A DNA stretch of 64,000 bases from Paenibacillus sp. (lineage in GTDB: Bacteria > Bacillota > Bacilli > Paenibacillales > Paenibacillaceae). The stretch spans positions 62,001-126,000 of the forward strand of contig JAILZT010000012.1 of assembly GCA_023512345.1 (NCBI GenBank). Reading direction: 5' to 3'. The notes under the pieces are model-generated. The model saw only the letters and a list, made by a program, of their open reading frames with translations. It made no database searches and was not told the origin of the DNA. Both the position numbers and the translations under genes were made by a program. Shown one piece after another: positions 55,032-63,928 of the stretch. Each line of letters opens with the position of its first letter. Positions within the stretch are counted from its first letter, which is position 1.

Positions 55032-55379
55032 ATGGATTCAATAGGTGCGCAAACTTTTGCAAAAGTGCTCCAGAACAGTGTTCAGGCGATCGAAGAAGTA
55101 AATCGACTTCATAATAGTGGGTACAGGAAAGAAGATATATACGTAATCAGCCACGATCAAGACCGGGAAGGTCGTATCGTGGATGCTGCAGATAGTAACG
55201 AGGTAGGCTTAAAAGAAGAAGGGTTATTCGGGGCCATTGCCAATATGTTCCGTTCGCGTGGTGATGCACTTCGATTTAAAATCACTTCACTAGGGTTAAG
55301 TGATGCGGAAGCGAAATTTTATGAGAAAGAACTTGATTTAGGGAAGGTGCTAGTCATTACCAAAAGAACAAATCCCTAA
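55032..55379 (+). CDS. YflT-domain general stress protein
   Basis: 115 residues of the heat-induced stress protein YflT / general stress protein 17M family: an N-terminal half predicting A/B strands (ALQNSVQAIEEVNRLHNSGYRKEDIYVISHD-like pattern), a central GLFGAIANMFRSRGDALRFKI block, and SLGLSDAEAKFYEKELDLGKVLVI at the end. Its B. subtilis relatives are sigma-B-controlled. The ribosome site is TAAGGAGAG. A weak sigma-B-like sequence (GTTTCA, then GGTTAA 14 bases on) lies at 54947-54972. Confidence 0.85.
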   Translation: MDSIGAQTFAKVLQNSVQAIEEVNRLHNSGYRKEDIYVISHDQDREGRIVDAADSNEVGLKEEGLFGAIANMFRSRGDALRFKITSLGLSDAEAKFYEKELDLGKVLVITKRTNP

Positions 55380-55427
55380 TTATTTTATATACTGCTCTTA
55401 GCGGGATTGTCTATAGTCCAAGATTGT

Positions 55428-55470
55428 AACCTCCAGCCCCACTATTCGTAGTGGGGCTGGAGGTTAATTT
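55428..55470 (+). terminator. Very strong terminator before the sigma-B signalling genes
   Basis: AACCTCCAGCCCCACTA pairs perfectly over 17 bases with its complement around a TTCG tetraloop, followed by AATTTATTG. It isolates the YflT gene from the phosphatase gene. Confidence 0.9.
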
Positions 55471-55555
55471 ATTGAATGTATCCTGTTATGATTACTTTAT
55501 GCAGTCTGAGGTTCGGGGTTTTCAGTCGGAATACTACTCGTGCGAGGTGAAAGAG

Positions 55556-56728
55556 ATGAGAATATTAATCGTAGATGATAATCCCACTAACGTTATTATT
55601 ATTCGTGAAATCCTGAAAAAAGAAAATTACAGGAACTTTATAACCGCGTCTTCTGCTAAAGAGATGCTTAATTTACTAGGAATAACGGACAAGGAACCTG
55701 AAACACGACCGCGTCCATCGGAAATAGATCTGATTTTGCTGGATATGATGATGCCTGAAATGGATGGTATTGAAGCCTGCCGTGTAGTACAACAATATGA
55801 TCATCTGAAGGATATTCCTATCATTATGGTTACTGCTGTTGGGGATTCGAAAAAATTGGCGGAAGCTCTGGATGCCGGGGCAGTAGACTATGTTACGAAG
55901 CCTATTAATAAAGTGGAGCTAATGGCCAGAATCAGGCTTGCCCTTCGTCTTAAACAGGAAAAGGACTGGCATAAGGAACGTGATCAGCATATTCAGGATG
56001 AGCTGAAGCTGGCAGCTCTGGTTCAAAACGCAGTGTTAAGCCTGCCGCTTACGGAGGAGTCCTTTGAAGTCCACGCCCTTTTTCAGCCTTCCTTTGAGCT
56101 GGCCGGTGATTTATATGCCTGGTATTCTCTTGGAGACGGGAGATATGGAGTTGTTCTCCTTGATATGATGGGTCATGGGATATCTTCGTCCCTATTCTGT
56201 ATGTTTATTGCTTCAGTGCTTAAGGACACCGTAACAACTTATGTAGAACCGGAAAAGGTAGTCCAAGAGTTAAACCGGCGATTTAATCAGTTATATATTG
56301 AGAAACAGCTGGTACAGTACTATTTCACAGCCATATATCTGGTTATAGATACTCGTATAAAGCGTATTGATTATGTGAATGCAGGGCATCCGCCTGGACT
56401 CTTCTTCGAGGGAGCAGCCAAAAGACCTGTATTGCTGGAGAGCAACTGCCATCCTGTAGGTTTGTTCGACCGTATGGAGGTTCAGCCTCAAAGCTTGACC
56501 TATGAAGATGAAGGGCATCTTGCTTTGTATACCGATGGGCTGCTTGAACTGGTAACGGGAGAACAGGAGGAACAGCTTGAATTTCTGATCGGGCACTTGA
56601 ATGGAGAGCACAAATGGCAGGAAGAAGCTATGCGTGAAGCTTTTTTTAAGGAAGATGTCAAAAAAGACCGTGATGACGATAAATGCTTGGTGTGGATCTC
56701 ACTGATGAAAGGAATAGATAAGGAATGA
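55556..56728 (+). CDS. REC-PP2C phosphatase, RsbY-like
   Basis: 390 residues from ATG 55556 (GAGGTGAAAGAG upstream); the longer frame overlaps the terminator. Residues 1-125 are a receiver with Asp63 in LLDMMMPEMDG; a helical linker follows; residues ~165-385 are a SpoIIE/RsbU-type PP2C phosphatase with metal aspartates in AGDLYAW, LLDMMGHGISSSL, YTDGLLE and DDDKCLVWI. In Bacillus cereus RsbY has this architecture and dephosphorylates RsbV when its receiver is phosphorylated. Its stop overlaps the next kinase gene by four bases (ATGA), linking the two. Confidence 0.92.
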   Translation: MRILIVDDNPTNVIIIREILKKENYRNFITASSAKEMLNLLGITDKEPETRPRPSEIDLILLDMMMPEMDGIEACRVVQQYDHLKDIPIIMVTAVGDSKKLAEALDAGAVDYVTKPINKVELMARIRLALRLKQEKDWHKERDQHIQDELKLAALVQNAVLSLPLTEESFEVHALFQPSFELAGDLYAWYSLGDGRYGVVLLDMMGHGISSSLFCMFIASVLKDTVTTYVEPEKVVQELNRRFNQLYIEKQLVQYYFTAIYLVIDTRIKRIDYVNAGHPPGLFFEGAAKRPVLLESNCHPVGLFDRMEVQPQSLTYEDEGHLALYTDGLLELVTGEQEEQLEFLIGHLNGEHKWQEEAMREAFFKEDVKKDRDDDKCLVWISLMKGIDKE

Positions 56729-59700
56729 AGATAAGAGCCAAATTAATCATCGGATTTAGCGCGATGCTGGCTATTATGCTGAGCCTTACTATGGTTGGGT
56801 TTGATCGTCTCAATTATATGAATGGACAGCTAGATACGATTTACCAGGACCGCTATCAAAAAATCCGCTCTTCTGCGGGTATGCGTGGAGAAGTTAATAC
56901 TATGGCCCGCACAGTAACCTCCATTTTGCTGAACACAGATGCATCATCAGTGAATAAGCAAAGGAAGGAAATTGAGGGTAGTCAAGCAAAAGCGACAGAA
57001 CACTATAAAGGGATGAATAAAAGTATTTCAAATCCTGAAGAATTTCAAATGCTTAAGCGTATCGAATCAGCAGGTACTGCTTATTTGGAATATCAGACAC
57101 AAATCCTGCAGTTGTTAGATGAGAATAAAGTCGATCAAGCAAGGGATTTTCATAACATGAATGGACAGGCTGTTGTAAGTGAGTTGTTATCAAGCCTTAA
57201 CAGCTTATCTGATTTTGAGAACTTTATGCTGAATGAAGAGATAAAGTCTGCCAAGTCCGCTTATATGGGTTCCATTCAAATGGTTTCCTTGATTATGATT
57301 GCTGGATTGCTGCTGGGCCTCGGAATTATTCTATGGGTGATTCCAAGTATTACACGTGGATTAAATGTTGTATCAATGATGATTAGCAGCTTCGGAAGTG
57401 GAAAACGAAGAGCAATTCGTCGAATTAAGATTACCTCTAAGGATGAGATTGGTGATATCGCGCGTGTCTTCAAGGAGGTGGCAGAAGACCTAGATCAGAA
57501 GCAGGAGCTTGAGCGGGCTTATGCGCAGGCACAAAGTGATCAATCCTGGCTCAATGGAAATGTAGCCCGAGTAACTGAACTGCTGCGTGGTGTGAACTCA
57601 CTCGAACAAGTGGCTCAGACCTTTATCAATGAATTTACTCCTGAGCTTGAAGCCCAATACGGGGCATTATATTTAACAGACATTAAGAATCCGAATATGC
57701 TGAATCTCAGTGGATCCTATGCTCATGACGGGGTCAGTTCGCCCAAAGAGAGTTTTGAAATCGGTCAGGGACTTGTTGGACAGAGTGCACTCGACAAGAC
57801 ACCCATTAAGCTTGAGACCACTCCCGATAACTATTTGACTGTTTCCTCAGGACTTGGTGAGGCACAGCCTAACAATATTGCTATTTATCCCCTTCTTTTT
57901 GAAGAAGAACTACTTGGAGTTATTGAATTTGCTTCATTTAAGCCTTTTACGGGGCTGCATATCGAGCTTTTAAAACAGCTTTCTGCTAACTTAGCAGTCA
58001 TCCTAAATAATATAAGTCGCAGCTTAGTGGTGAAGGATTTGCTGCGGGAGTCGCAAGCTCTTAGCGAAGAACTGCAGTGCCAGTCCGAAGAATTGTTAAC
58101 CCAACAGGAGGAGCTGCGTCGTTCCAATGAAAATCTGGAGGAACAGACGGATGCACTTAGACGTTCTGAGGACTTGCTGCAGCGGCAACAGGAAGAACTG
58201 GAGCATTACAACAGTGAACTGATTTCAAAGACTCAAGCTCTTGAAGCACAAGTTCAGGAGGTCGAAGAAAAGAAAAATGAGATTGAAGGCGCACGCAGCC
58301 AACTCGAGAAACAGGCGATGCAGCTCTCCATTACAAGTAAATATAAATCCGAATTCTTAGCGAATATGTCTCATGAGCTTCGGACTCCGCTTAATAGTCT
58401 GCTCATCCTCTCGCAGCTACTTACGGAGAATAAGGACGGAAATTTGACCGAGAAGCAGGTTGAGTTCGCTCACACCATTTATATGTCCGGTGCAGATCTG
58501 CTCAAAATGATTGATGAGATCCTTGACTTGTCCAAAGTAGATGCCGGGAAGATGGAGCTGACTAGTGAAACCGTTCAAATGGCTGATCTTAAAAGCTTCG
58601 TGAAAAAGAATTTTGCCCCACAAGCAGCTAAAAAAGGCTTGTCATTGCGCATTTCCTTTGAGGAGCCACTGCCAGATAGTATTGTCATTGACAGTCACCG
58701 CTTAAAGCAGGTTTTACGTAATCTCTTGTCCAATGCGTTTAAATTTACAAGCGAAGGTTTTATAGAATTTTCTGTTAAGAGAGCTGAAAGTAACGCGCTC
58801 CCAGCCTACCTTTCACGAGATAAGGAATATGTTGCCCTTGTAGTGAAGGACAGTGGTATCGGTATTCCAGCGGACAAAACAGATCTTGTGTTTGAAGCCT
58901 TTCAACAGGTTGATGGCACGACAAGCCGGAAGTATGGCGGCACAGGACTTGGTTTATCGATAAGCCGTGAATTGGCTCGTCTTCTAGGGGGAGCTATTGT
59001 TCTTGAATCTCGAGAAGGACAAGGGAGTGTCTTTACCTTTTATGTACCGGTTGAGGGTGATTATAACATTCAGCAGGGCGCTCAAGAGGCTGCAGCAGCG
59101 GGTCTCTCCCTGTCTTTTGTGAATCTAAAGTCTACTGACAACCAGACCTCTTCACCAACTTCTGTACAGCAACAGGCTCAAATCGTTATAGAGGATGACC
59201 GTGATGTTTTGAATCCAAACGATAAAGTATTGCTTGTTATTGAAGATGATTCGAGCTTTGCGAAGATATTGCTGAGCATGGCTCGTGGGCGCGGTTATAA
59301 GGCGCTCGTGGCCCTTCAAGGAGATACGGGGCTGCAGATGGCGAAAAATTATTTACCGGATGCTATTATTTTGGACATTCAGCTGCCAGTTTTGGATGGA
59401 TGGTCCATATTGAGAGAACTGAAGGAATCCTCCCAGACGCGTCATATTCCTGTCCATGTTATTTCTGTGAATGATGAAGTTAAGCAGGGACTAATGATGG
59501 GGGCTATGGCCTATTTAAGAAAGCCTGCATCGAAGGAAGCTCTGGATCGGGCGTTCTCATCCATTGAGAACTACACCTCCAGTACCTTGAAGCATCTTCT
59601 GATTGTTGAGGATGATGAGAATCAACGCCGTTCGATCACCGAATTAATTGGGCATGATGATGTGGAGATCACTGCAGTTTCCACAGGTGGTGAAGCCTTA

Positions 59701-60393
59701 CAAGAGCTCCACAAAAAAAGATATGACTGCATGGTTCTTGATCTAATGCTGGGTGATATGAACGGTTTTGATTTACTGGATCAAATCCGTGATGACCAAG
59801 AACTGAATGATTTGCCAATCATAATTTATACCGGAAAAGATTTGGATAGTAAGGAAGAGACCAAACTGCGGAAATATGCGGAGTCGATCATCATCAAAGA
59901 TGTTCGTTCCCCTGAACGTTTACTCGATGAAACAACGCTATTCCTGCACCGAGTTGAGGCAAATCTTCCGGAGGATAAGCGTAAGATTCTGCAAAAGCTC
60001 CATAATAAAGAGGAGCTGTTCCATGGAAAGAAAATATTGCTTGTAGATGATGATATCCGCAATGTTTTTGCACTTTCAAGTGTGCTTGAAGGATATCAAA
60101 TGGAAGTTAAGTTTGCCGAGAACGGCAGTGAGGCACTGGATATTCTGGCAGAGCAGGATGACTTTGATCTAATCCTCATGGATATGATGATGCCGGAAAT
60201 GGACGGATATGAGGCCACACGCCGAATCCGTCAAATGCCGCAGTTCGCGAAGCTGCCTATTATTGCTCTTACTGCCAAAGCCATGAAAGAGGACCGGGCT
60301 AAGTGTATTGAGGCCGGCGTATCGGATTACATGAAGAAACCGATAGAAACCGATCAGCTTCTTTCACTAATGCGTGTTTGGTTGTATTCGTAA
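56725..60393 (+). CDS. Membrane hybrid histidine kinase with three receivers, RsbK-like
   Basis: 1222 residues. Helix 1 at ~7-29, an extracellular four-helix-bundle or CHASE3-like sensor (~30-185), helix 2 at ~185-208, HAMP (~209-262), GAF (~285-435), a long coiled coil (~440-540), then the kinase with phospho-acceptor His550 (ANMSHELRTP), N-box LLSNAFKFT, DSGIGIP and GTGLGLS. Three receivers follow with Asp884 (IILDIQLP), Asp1006 (MVLDLMLG) and Asp1153 (ILMDMMMPEMDG). The last resembles the phosphatase receiver. Domain order and neighbours match RsbK of the B. cereus group, which activates RsbY; three receivers are more than expected. Confidence 0.88.
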   Translation: MKIRAKLIIGFSAMLAIMLSLTMVGFDRLNYMNGQLDTIYQDRYQKIRSSAGMRGEVNTMARTVTSILLNTDASSVNKQRKEIEGSQAKATEHYKGMNKSISNPEEFQMLKRIESAGTAYLEYQTQILQLLDENKVDQARDFHNMNGQAVVSELLSSLNSLSDFENFMLNEEIKSAKSAYMGSIQMVSLIMIAGLLLGLGIILWVIPSITRGLNVVSMMISSFGSGKRRAIRRIKITSKDEIGDIARVFKEVAEDLDQKQELERAYAQAQSDQSWLNGNVARVTELLRGVNSLEQVAQTFINEFTPELEAQYGALYLTDIKNPNMLNLSGSYAHDGVSSPKESFEIGQGLVGQSALDKTPIKLETTPDNYLTVSSGLGEAQPNNIAIYPLLFEEELLGVIEFASFKPFTGLHIELLKQLSANLAVILNNISRSLVVKDLLRESQALSEELQCQSEELLTQQEELRRSNENLEEQTDALRRSEDLLQRQQEELEHYNSELISKTQALEAQVQEVEEKKNEIEGARSQLEKQAMQLSITSKYKSEFLANMSHELRTPLNSLLILSQLLTENKDGNLTEKQVEFAHTIYMSGADLLKMIDEILDLSKVDAGKMELTSETVQMADLKSFVKKNFAPQAAKKGLSLRISFEEPLPDSIVIDSHRLKQVLRNLLSNAFKFTSEGFIEFSVKRAESNALPAYLSRDKEYVALVVKDSGIGIPADKTDLVFEAFQQVDGTTSRKYGGTGLGLSISRELARLLGGAIVLESREGQGSVFTFYVPVEGDYNIQQGAQEAAAAGLSLSFVNLKSTDNQTSSPTSVQQQAQIVIEDDRDVLNPNDKVLLVIEDDSSFAKILLSMARGRGYKALVALQGDTGLQMAKNYLPDAIILDIQLPVLDGWSILRELKESSQTRHIPVHVISVNDEVKQGLMMGAMAYLRKPASKEALDRAFSSIENYTSSTLKHLLIVEDDENQRRSITELIGHDDVEITAVSTGGEALQELHKKRYDCMVLDLMLGDMNGFDLLDQIRDDQELNDLPIIIYTGKDLDSKEETKLRKYAESIIIKDVRSPERLLDETTLFLHRVEANLPEDKRKILQKLHNKEELFHGKKILLVDDDIRNVFALSSVLEGYQMEVKFAENGSEALDILAEQDDFDLILMDMMMPEMDGYEATRRIRQMPQFAKLPIIALTAKAMKEDRAKCIEAGVSDYMKKPIETDQLLSLMRVWLYS

Positions 60394-60473
60394 AGACCTT
60401 TTTGGGGTAATAGGTTACAGATCTACTTTCAGCCAGTCCGGAAAAATGCAATTGCAAGGGAGCCGGGATAATT

Positions 60474-61343
60474 ATGAAGGCAATGGAGCGCGAATTTGAG
60501 AAGGAATTTTCTTTGGCAGCAGGTAAAAATGAATTGGAAAATATAGAGATTGAACTGTTGCTGGAGGGAGTACACCGACTTTATGGTTATGACTTCCGAA
60601 ATTATGCATTACCTTCTTTGAAGCGACGGATATGGCATCATGTTCATTCAGAGAATGTACCCAGCATATCAGCGTTGCAGGAAAAGGTGCTGCATGACCG
60701 GGCCTGCTTCGAAAGGCTGATTTACAGTTTATCGATCCCTGTTACAGAGATGTTCAGAGACCCGGGGCTCTTTCTAACCTTTCGTCAAAAGGTAATCCCG
60801 ATACTACGTACGTATCCCTATATCCGGATTTGGCATGCCGGTTGTTCAACGGGAGAAGAGGTTTACTCTATGGCTATTCTGTTGCATGAAGAAGGCCTGT
60901 ACGACAAGGCGCGTATTTATGCCACAGATATGAATAATCGTTCATTGCAGCAGGCTAAGGAAGGCGTATATGAAATTAGCAAGATGAAGCAATACACCAA
61001 AAATTATCTGGATGCGGGGGGTACTCGAGCATTCTCGGAGTATTATTCAGCGAAATATAACTCGGTTATTCTTCAGCCTTTCCTAAGGAAAAACATCATT
61101 TTTGCAGAGCATAATTTAGCGACGGATACCTCTTTTAATGAGTTTAATGTTATTTTTTGCCGTAATGTAATGATCTATTTCAATGATGAGCTTCGTGATG
61201 ATGTGCATGGCTTATTTAATGAAAGTTTGAGCCGCTTTGGAATCTTGGTGCTGGGTTCTAAAGAGTCCATTCATTTCACACGGTATAGCGAAAGCTATGA
61301 AGCTTTGGATAGGGTTGAAAAAATTTATCGCAAGATTAAATAG
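60474..61343 (+). CDS. CheR-type methyltransferase, RsbM-like
   Basis: 289 residues. An N-terminal CheR helical domain (~25-90, LYGYDFRNYALPSLKRRIW) is followed by the SAM-binding domain with HAGCSTGEEVYSMA, IYATDMNNRSLQQAKEG, and FNVIFCRNVMIYF. It transfers methyl groups from SAM to glutamates of a receptor. There are no chemotaxis genes here; in B. cereus the CheR homologue RsbM methylates and tunes RsbK, and this gene follows the RsbK-like kinase directly. ATG 60474 is preceded by AAGGGAG at somewhat long spacing. Confidence 0.9.
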   Translation: MKAMEREFEKEFSLAAGKNELENIEIELLLEGVHRLYGYDFRNYALPSLKRRIWHHVHSENVPSISALQEKVLHDRACFERLIYSLSIPVTEMFRDPGLFLTFRQKVIPILRTYPYIRIWHAGCSTGEEVYSMAILLHEEGLYDKARIYATDMNNRSLQQAKEGVYEISKMKQYTKNYLDAGGTRAFSEYYSAKYNSVILQPFLRKNIIFAEHNLATDTSFNEFNVIFCRNVMIYFNDELRDDVHGLFNESLSRFGILVLGSKESIHFTRYSESYEALDRVEKIYRKIK

Positions 61344-61363
61344 TGTGTGTTTAGGAGGATCTT

Positions 61364-63031
61364 ATGGGGTTTCGCGAACCGATTCATATTCTGCTTGTTG
61401 ACGACCGTCCTGAAAATTTGCTGGCACTGGAGGCGGTGCTTGAGAGTCAGCAATATAGGCTTGTGAAGGCGAACTCCGGTGAAGAAGCGCTGAGATGTTT
61501 GTTAAGATATGAATTCGCGGTGATTGTGCTGGATGTTCAAATGCCTGGGATGGATGGAATTGAGACCGCCCGATTGATCAAGGCCAGAGAGAAGACAAAA
61601 AATATTCCGATTATATTTATTTCGGCCAACAGCAAAGAGGCAGAGCATCTATTTGCTGGATATTCTGCGGGGGCCATTGATTACATGGTTAAGCCTTTTA
61701 TTCCACAAATCCTCAAATCGAAGATCGAGGGATTTGTCGATATGTATTTGACGAATAAAATGCACCAGAATCAATCTATGCTTCTGCAGCAAAAGACACA
61801 GGAGTTGGAAAGAATAAATGCCGAGCTTATTAAGGCTAAGGAAGAAGCGGATATCGCAGCGAAGGCTAAGACTGAATTTCTGGCAATGATGAGTCACGAA
61901 ATCCGAACCCCAATGAACGGTGTTGTGGGAATGATTGATTTACTCATGGAAACAAATCTTGATAATGAGCAGCAAGAATATACGGATATTATTCGTAGAA
62001 GTGCGGATTCACTTGTTACAGTAATTAACGACATTCTTGATTTCACAAAAATGGAATCCGGTAAAATGGAGATAGATCAGCAGCTGTTCGACCTTCAATC
62101 CTGTATTCAAGAGGTATTTACTCTCTTCTCGATAGAAGCAGGCAAGAAGAATCTGGAGCTGGCCTATTTTATTGATCAAAAATTACCAGCCCTTCTATAT
62201 GGGGATATGGCTCGTTTGCGTCAGGTGCTTATTAATTTGGTCTCTAATGCAATTAAGTTTACCAATCAAGGCGGTGTATACTTAGTTGCTTCTATAATAG
62301 AAACAACAGATAATAGAATAATCCTGGAATTTACGATAAAGGATACCGGAATAGGGATATCTCCGGATAAACGTCATCGTCTATTCAAGCCTTTCTCACA
62401 GCTGGATTCTTCCATGACTCGAAAATATGGAGGGACAGGCCTTGGACTCGCTATCTGTAAATCCCTAGTTGGGATGATGGGTGGTGATATAAGGGTAGAA
62501 TCCATGGAGGAAAAAGGAGCTACATTTGTTTTCACTATTCAGGCTGCAGTGCCGGAAGAAGTAAACCGTCTGACTAACCGGGAGGAAGACTTAGGAGGTA
62601 CTCTTCAGCCTAAAGAAGACAGAGCTAAAGTTCTGGTCGTAGATGATCATCCCATCAATCAGAAATTACTGGTCAACATGCTGGATAAGCTCGGCTTCGA
62701 GGCAGATGCGGCTGAAGACGGCAGACAAGCCGTTGAGCTTGCTAATTCCTATCCGTATGAGTTTATATTTATGGACGTACAGATGCCGGTTATGGACGGT
62801 CTAGAGGCGACTGCAATGATACGCGGCGGTCAGGGGCCGTCCAGTAAAGCAACTATTATAGCAATGACTGCCAATATCATGGAGGGTATCCAGAATCGGT
62901 GTCTCGCCTCAGGCATGAACGACTATATTAGTAAACCGCTTAAAATGAGCAGTTTAAGGCAGATCTTAATTCGTTATTCCAATAATGAACCTCTTTTATT
63001 CGACCGCCCTTCGTCCAAGAATCATGCTTAG
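61364..63031 (+). CDS. REC-histidine kinase-REC hybrid protein
   Basis: 555 residues without membrane helices. N-terminal receiver with Asp57 ([13 protein letters not shown]), a coiled-coil linker (~135-168), kinase with His178 ([13 protein letters not shown]), N-box [17 protein letters not shown] and GTGLGLA, then a C-terminal receiver with Asp471 ([13 protein letters not shown]). It should receive and pass phosphate, perhaps relaying from the upstream membrane kinase or the phosphatase receiver. It lies between the CheR-type gene and rsbV in the same direction, ribosome site TTAGGAGG. No counterpart is known in the B. subtilis or B. cereus sigB cluster, so its role is open. Confidence 0.88.
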   Translation: MGFREPIHILLVDDRPENLLALEAVLESQQYRLVKANSGEEALRCLLRYEFAVIVLDVQMPGMDGIETARLIKAREKTKNIPIIFISANSKEAEHLFAGYSAGAIDYMVKPFIPQILKSKIEGFVDMYLTNKMHQNQSMLLQQKTQELERINAELIKAKEEADIAAKAKTEFLAMMSHEIRTPMNGVVGMIDLLMETNLDNEQQEYTDIIRRSADSLVTVINDILDFTKMESGKMEIDQQLFDLQSCIQEVFTLFSIEAGKKNLELAYFIDQKLPALLYGDMARLRQVLINLVSNAIKFTNQGGVYLVASIIETTDNRIILEFTIKDTGIGISPDKRHRLFKPFSQLDSSMTRKYGGTGLGLAICKSLVGMMGGDIRVESMEEKGATFVFTIQAAVPEEVNRLTNREEDLGGTLQPKEDRAKVLVVDDHPINQKLLVNMLDKLGFEADAAEDGRQAVELANSYPYEFIFMDVQMPVMDGLEATAMIRGGQGPSSKATIIAMTANIMEGIQNRCLASGMNDYISKPLKMSSLRQILIRYSNNEPLLFDRPSSKNHA

Positions 63032-63045
63032 AACAAAAATTACCA

Positions 63046-63069
63046 GTTAGTGTTTTGTTTCAAGGGTAT
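63046..63069 (+). promoter_or_regulatory. Sigma-B promoter before rsbV
   Basis: GTTAGT at 63046, a 12-base spacer and a perfect GGGTAT -10 at 63064 precede rsbV by about 50 bases. This is where sigma-B autoregulates its operon in Bacillus. Confidence 0.75.
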
Positions 63070-63118
63070 AATATTAGGGTTATTGGTAAAGAAAACATTT
63101 AACCAGGAGAGATTGTCT

Positions 63119-63457
63119 ATGAATACACATAAAAGCGAAAAGTTTCAAGCAACAACCGAAGTTGAAGAGAATATATGTACTGTTTCACTAAGTGGTGAAC
63201 TGGATTTATCCGTAGCTCCTGATTTTCGACTGGTTATGGAGCCGTTAGTGGGAGACAAGGGGCTTGACCTCGTTATTAATCTAAAAGAGCTTAAATACAT
63301 CGACAGCACGGGTATCGGCATTTTACTGTCGATTCTAAAAGCAAGACATGGGATGGATGTTAAGTTCAGTGTGGTGGAAGTTCCGCCACAAATTCAGAAA
63401 CTGTTTGATATGACAGGAATAGCTAAGTTTTTTGCCCCCCAAGAGAATTCCCATTAG
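63119..63457 (+). CDS. rsbV: Anti-sigma factor antagonist RsbV
   Basis: 112 residues from ATG 63119 (AGGAGAG upstream), a STAS domain. The phosphorylated residue is Ser63 in YIDSTGIG, and VSLSGELDLSVAPDF and LVINLKELKYIDS are typical. RsbV, when dephosphorylated by the PP2C enzyme, captures RsbW and frees sigma-B. An in-frame extension to 63050 runs into the sigma-B promoter and is rejected. It is followed by rsbW and sigB. Confidence 0.92.
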   Translation: MNTHKSEKFQATTEVEENICTVSLSGELDLSVAPDFRLVMEPLVGDKGLDLVINLKELKYIDSTGIGILLSILKARHGMDVKFSVVEVPPQIQKLFDMTGIAKFFAPQENSH

Positions 63458-63475
63458 GAAAGGATAGAGCGAAGG

Positions 63476-63928
63476 ATGAGTGATGATGTGCAAAAAGTAA
63501 TGTTGCAATTGCCTGCTAGCGCAGACTATGTTGATATTGTGAGATTGAATCTATATGGAATTGCCTCAAAAATGGGATTTACCTATGAAGATATTGAAGA
63601 TATGAAGGTTGCAGTATCGGAGGCCTGTAATAACTCTGTGCTGTATGCATATGGGCAGGAAGACGGCATGGTTGACGTAATATTTGAAGTGGGATCAAGT
63701 GCCTTGTCCATTACAGTCAAAGATGAGGGGGAGAGCTTTGACAACTTGGATGCACAGGCAGAACGCATGACACTCCATGATAAAGAGCTGAGTGATGTTC
63801 AAGTGGGGGGATTAGGCTTCTACTTAATGCAAGCTCTTATGGATGATGTTAGTGTAGTAAGCGAAGCTGGGAGAGGGACCGTAGTAACCTTGACTAAGCG
63901 GCTTAATTTTAGCGAGGAGAAAGTATGA
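63476..63928 (+). CDS. rsbW: Anti-sigma-B factor / serine kinase RsbW
   Basis: 150 residues of the GHKL-type anti-sigma kinase family. The N-box is VAVSEACNNSVLYAY, the G1 region VKDEGESFD, and the glycine-rich lid GGLGFYLMQALMDDV. RsbW binds sigma-B and phosphorylates RsbV. Its last codon and stop overlap the sigB start by four bases (ATGA), as in Bacillus. Confidence 0.93.
   Translation: MSDDVQKVMLQLPASADYVDIVRLNLYGIASKMGFTYEDIEDMKVAVSEACNNSVLYAYGQEDGMVDVIFEVGSSALSITVKDEGESFDNLDAQAERMTLHDKELSDVQVGGLGFYLMQALMDDVSVVSEAGRGTVVTLTKRLNFSEEKV

Noticed and set aside
60474..61343. Chemotaxis CheR
   Set aside because: No chemotaxis receptor, cheB or cheA nearby; placement in a sigma-B regulator cluster fits RsbM-like use better.
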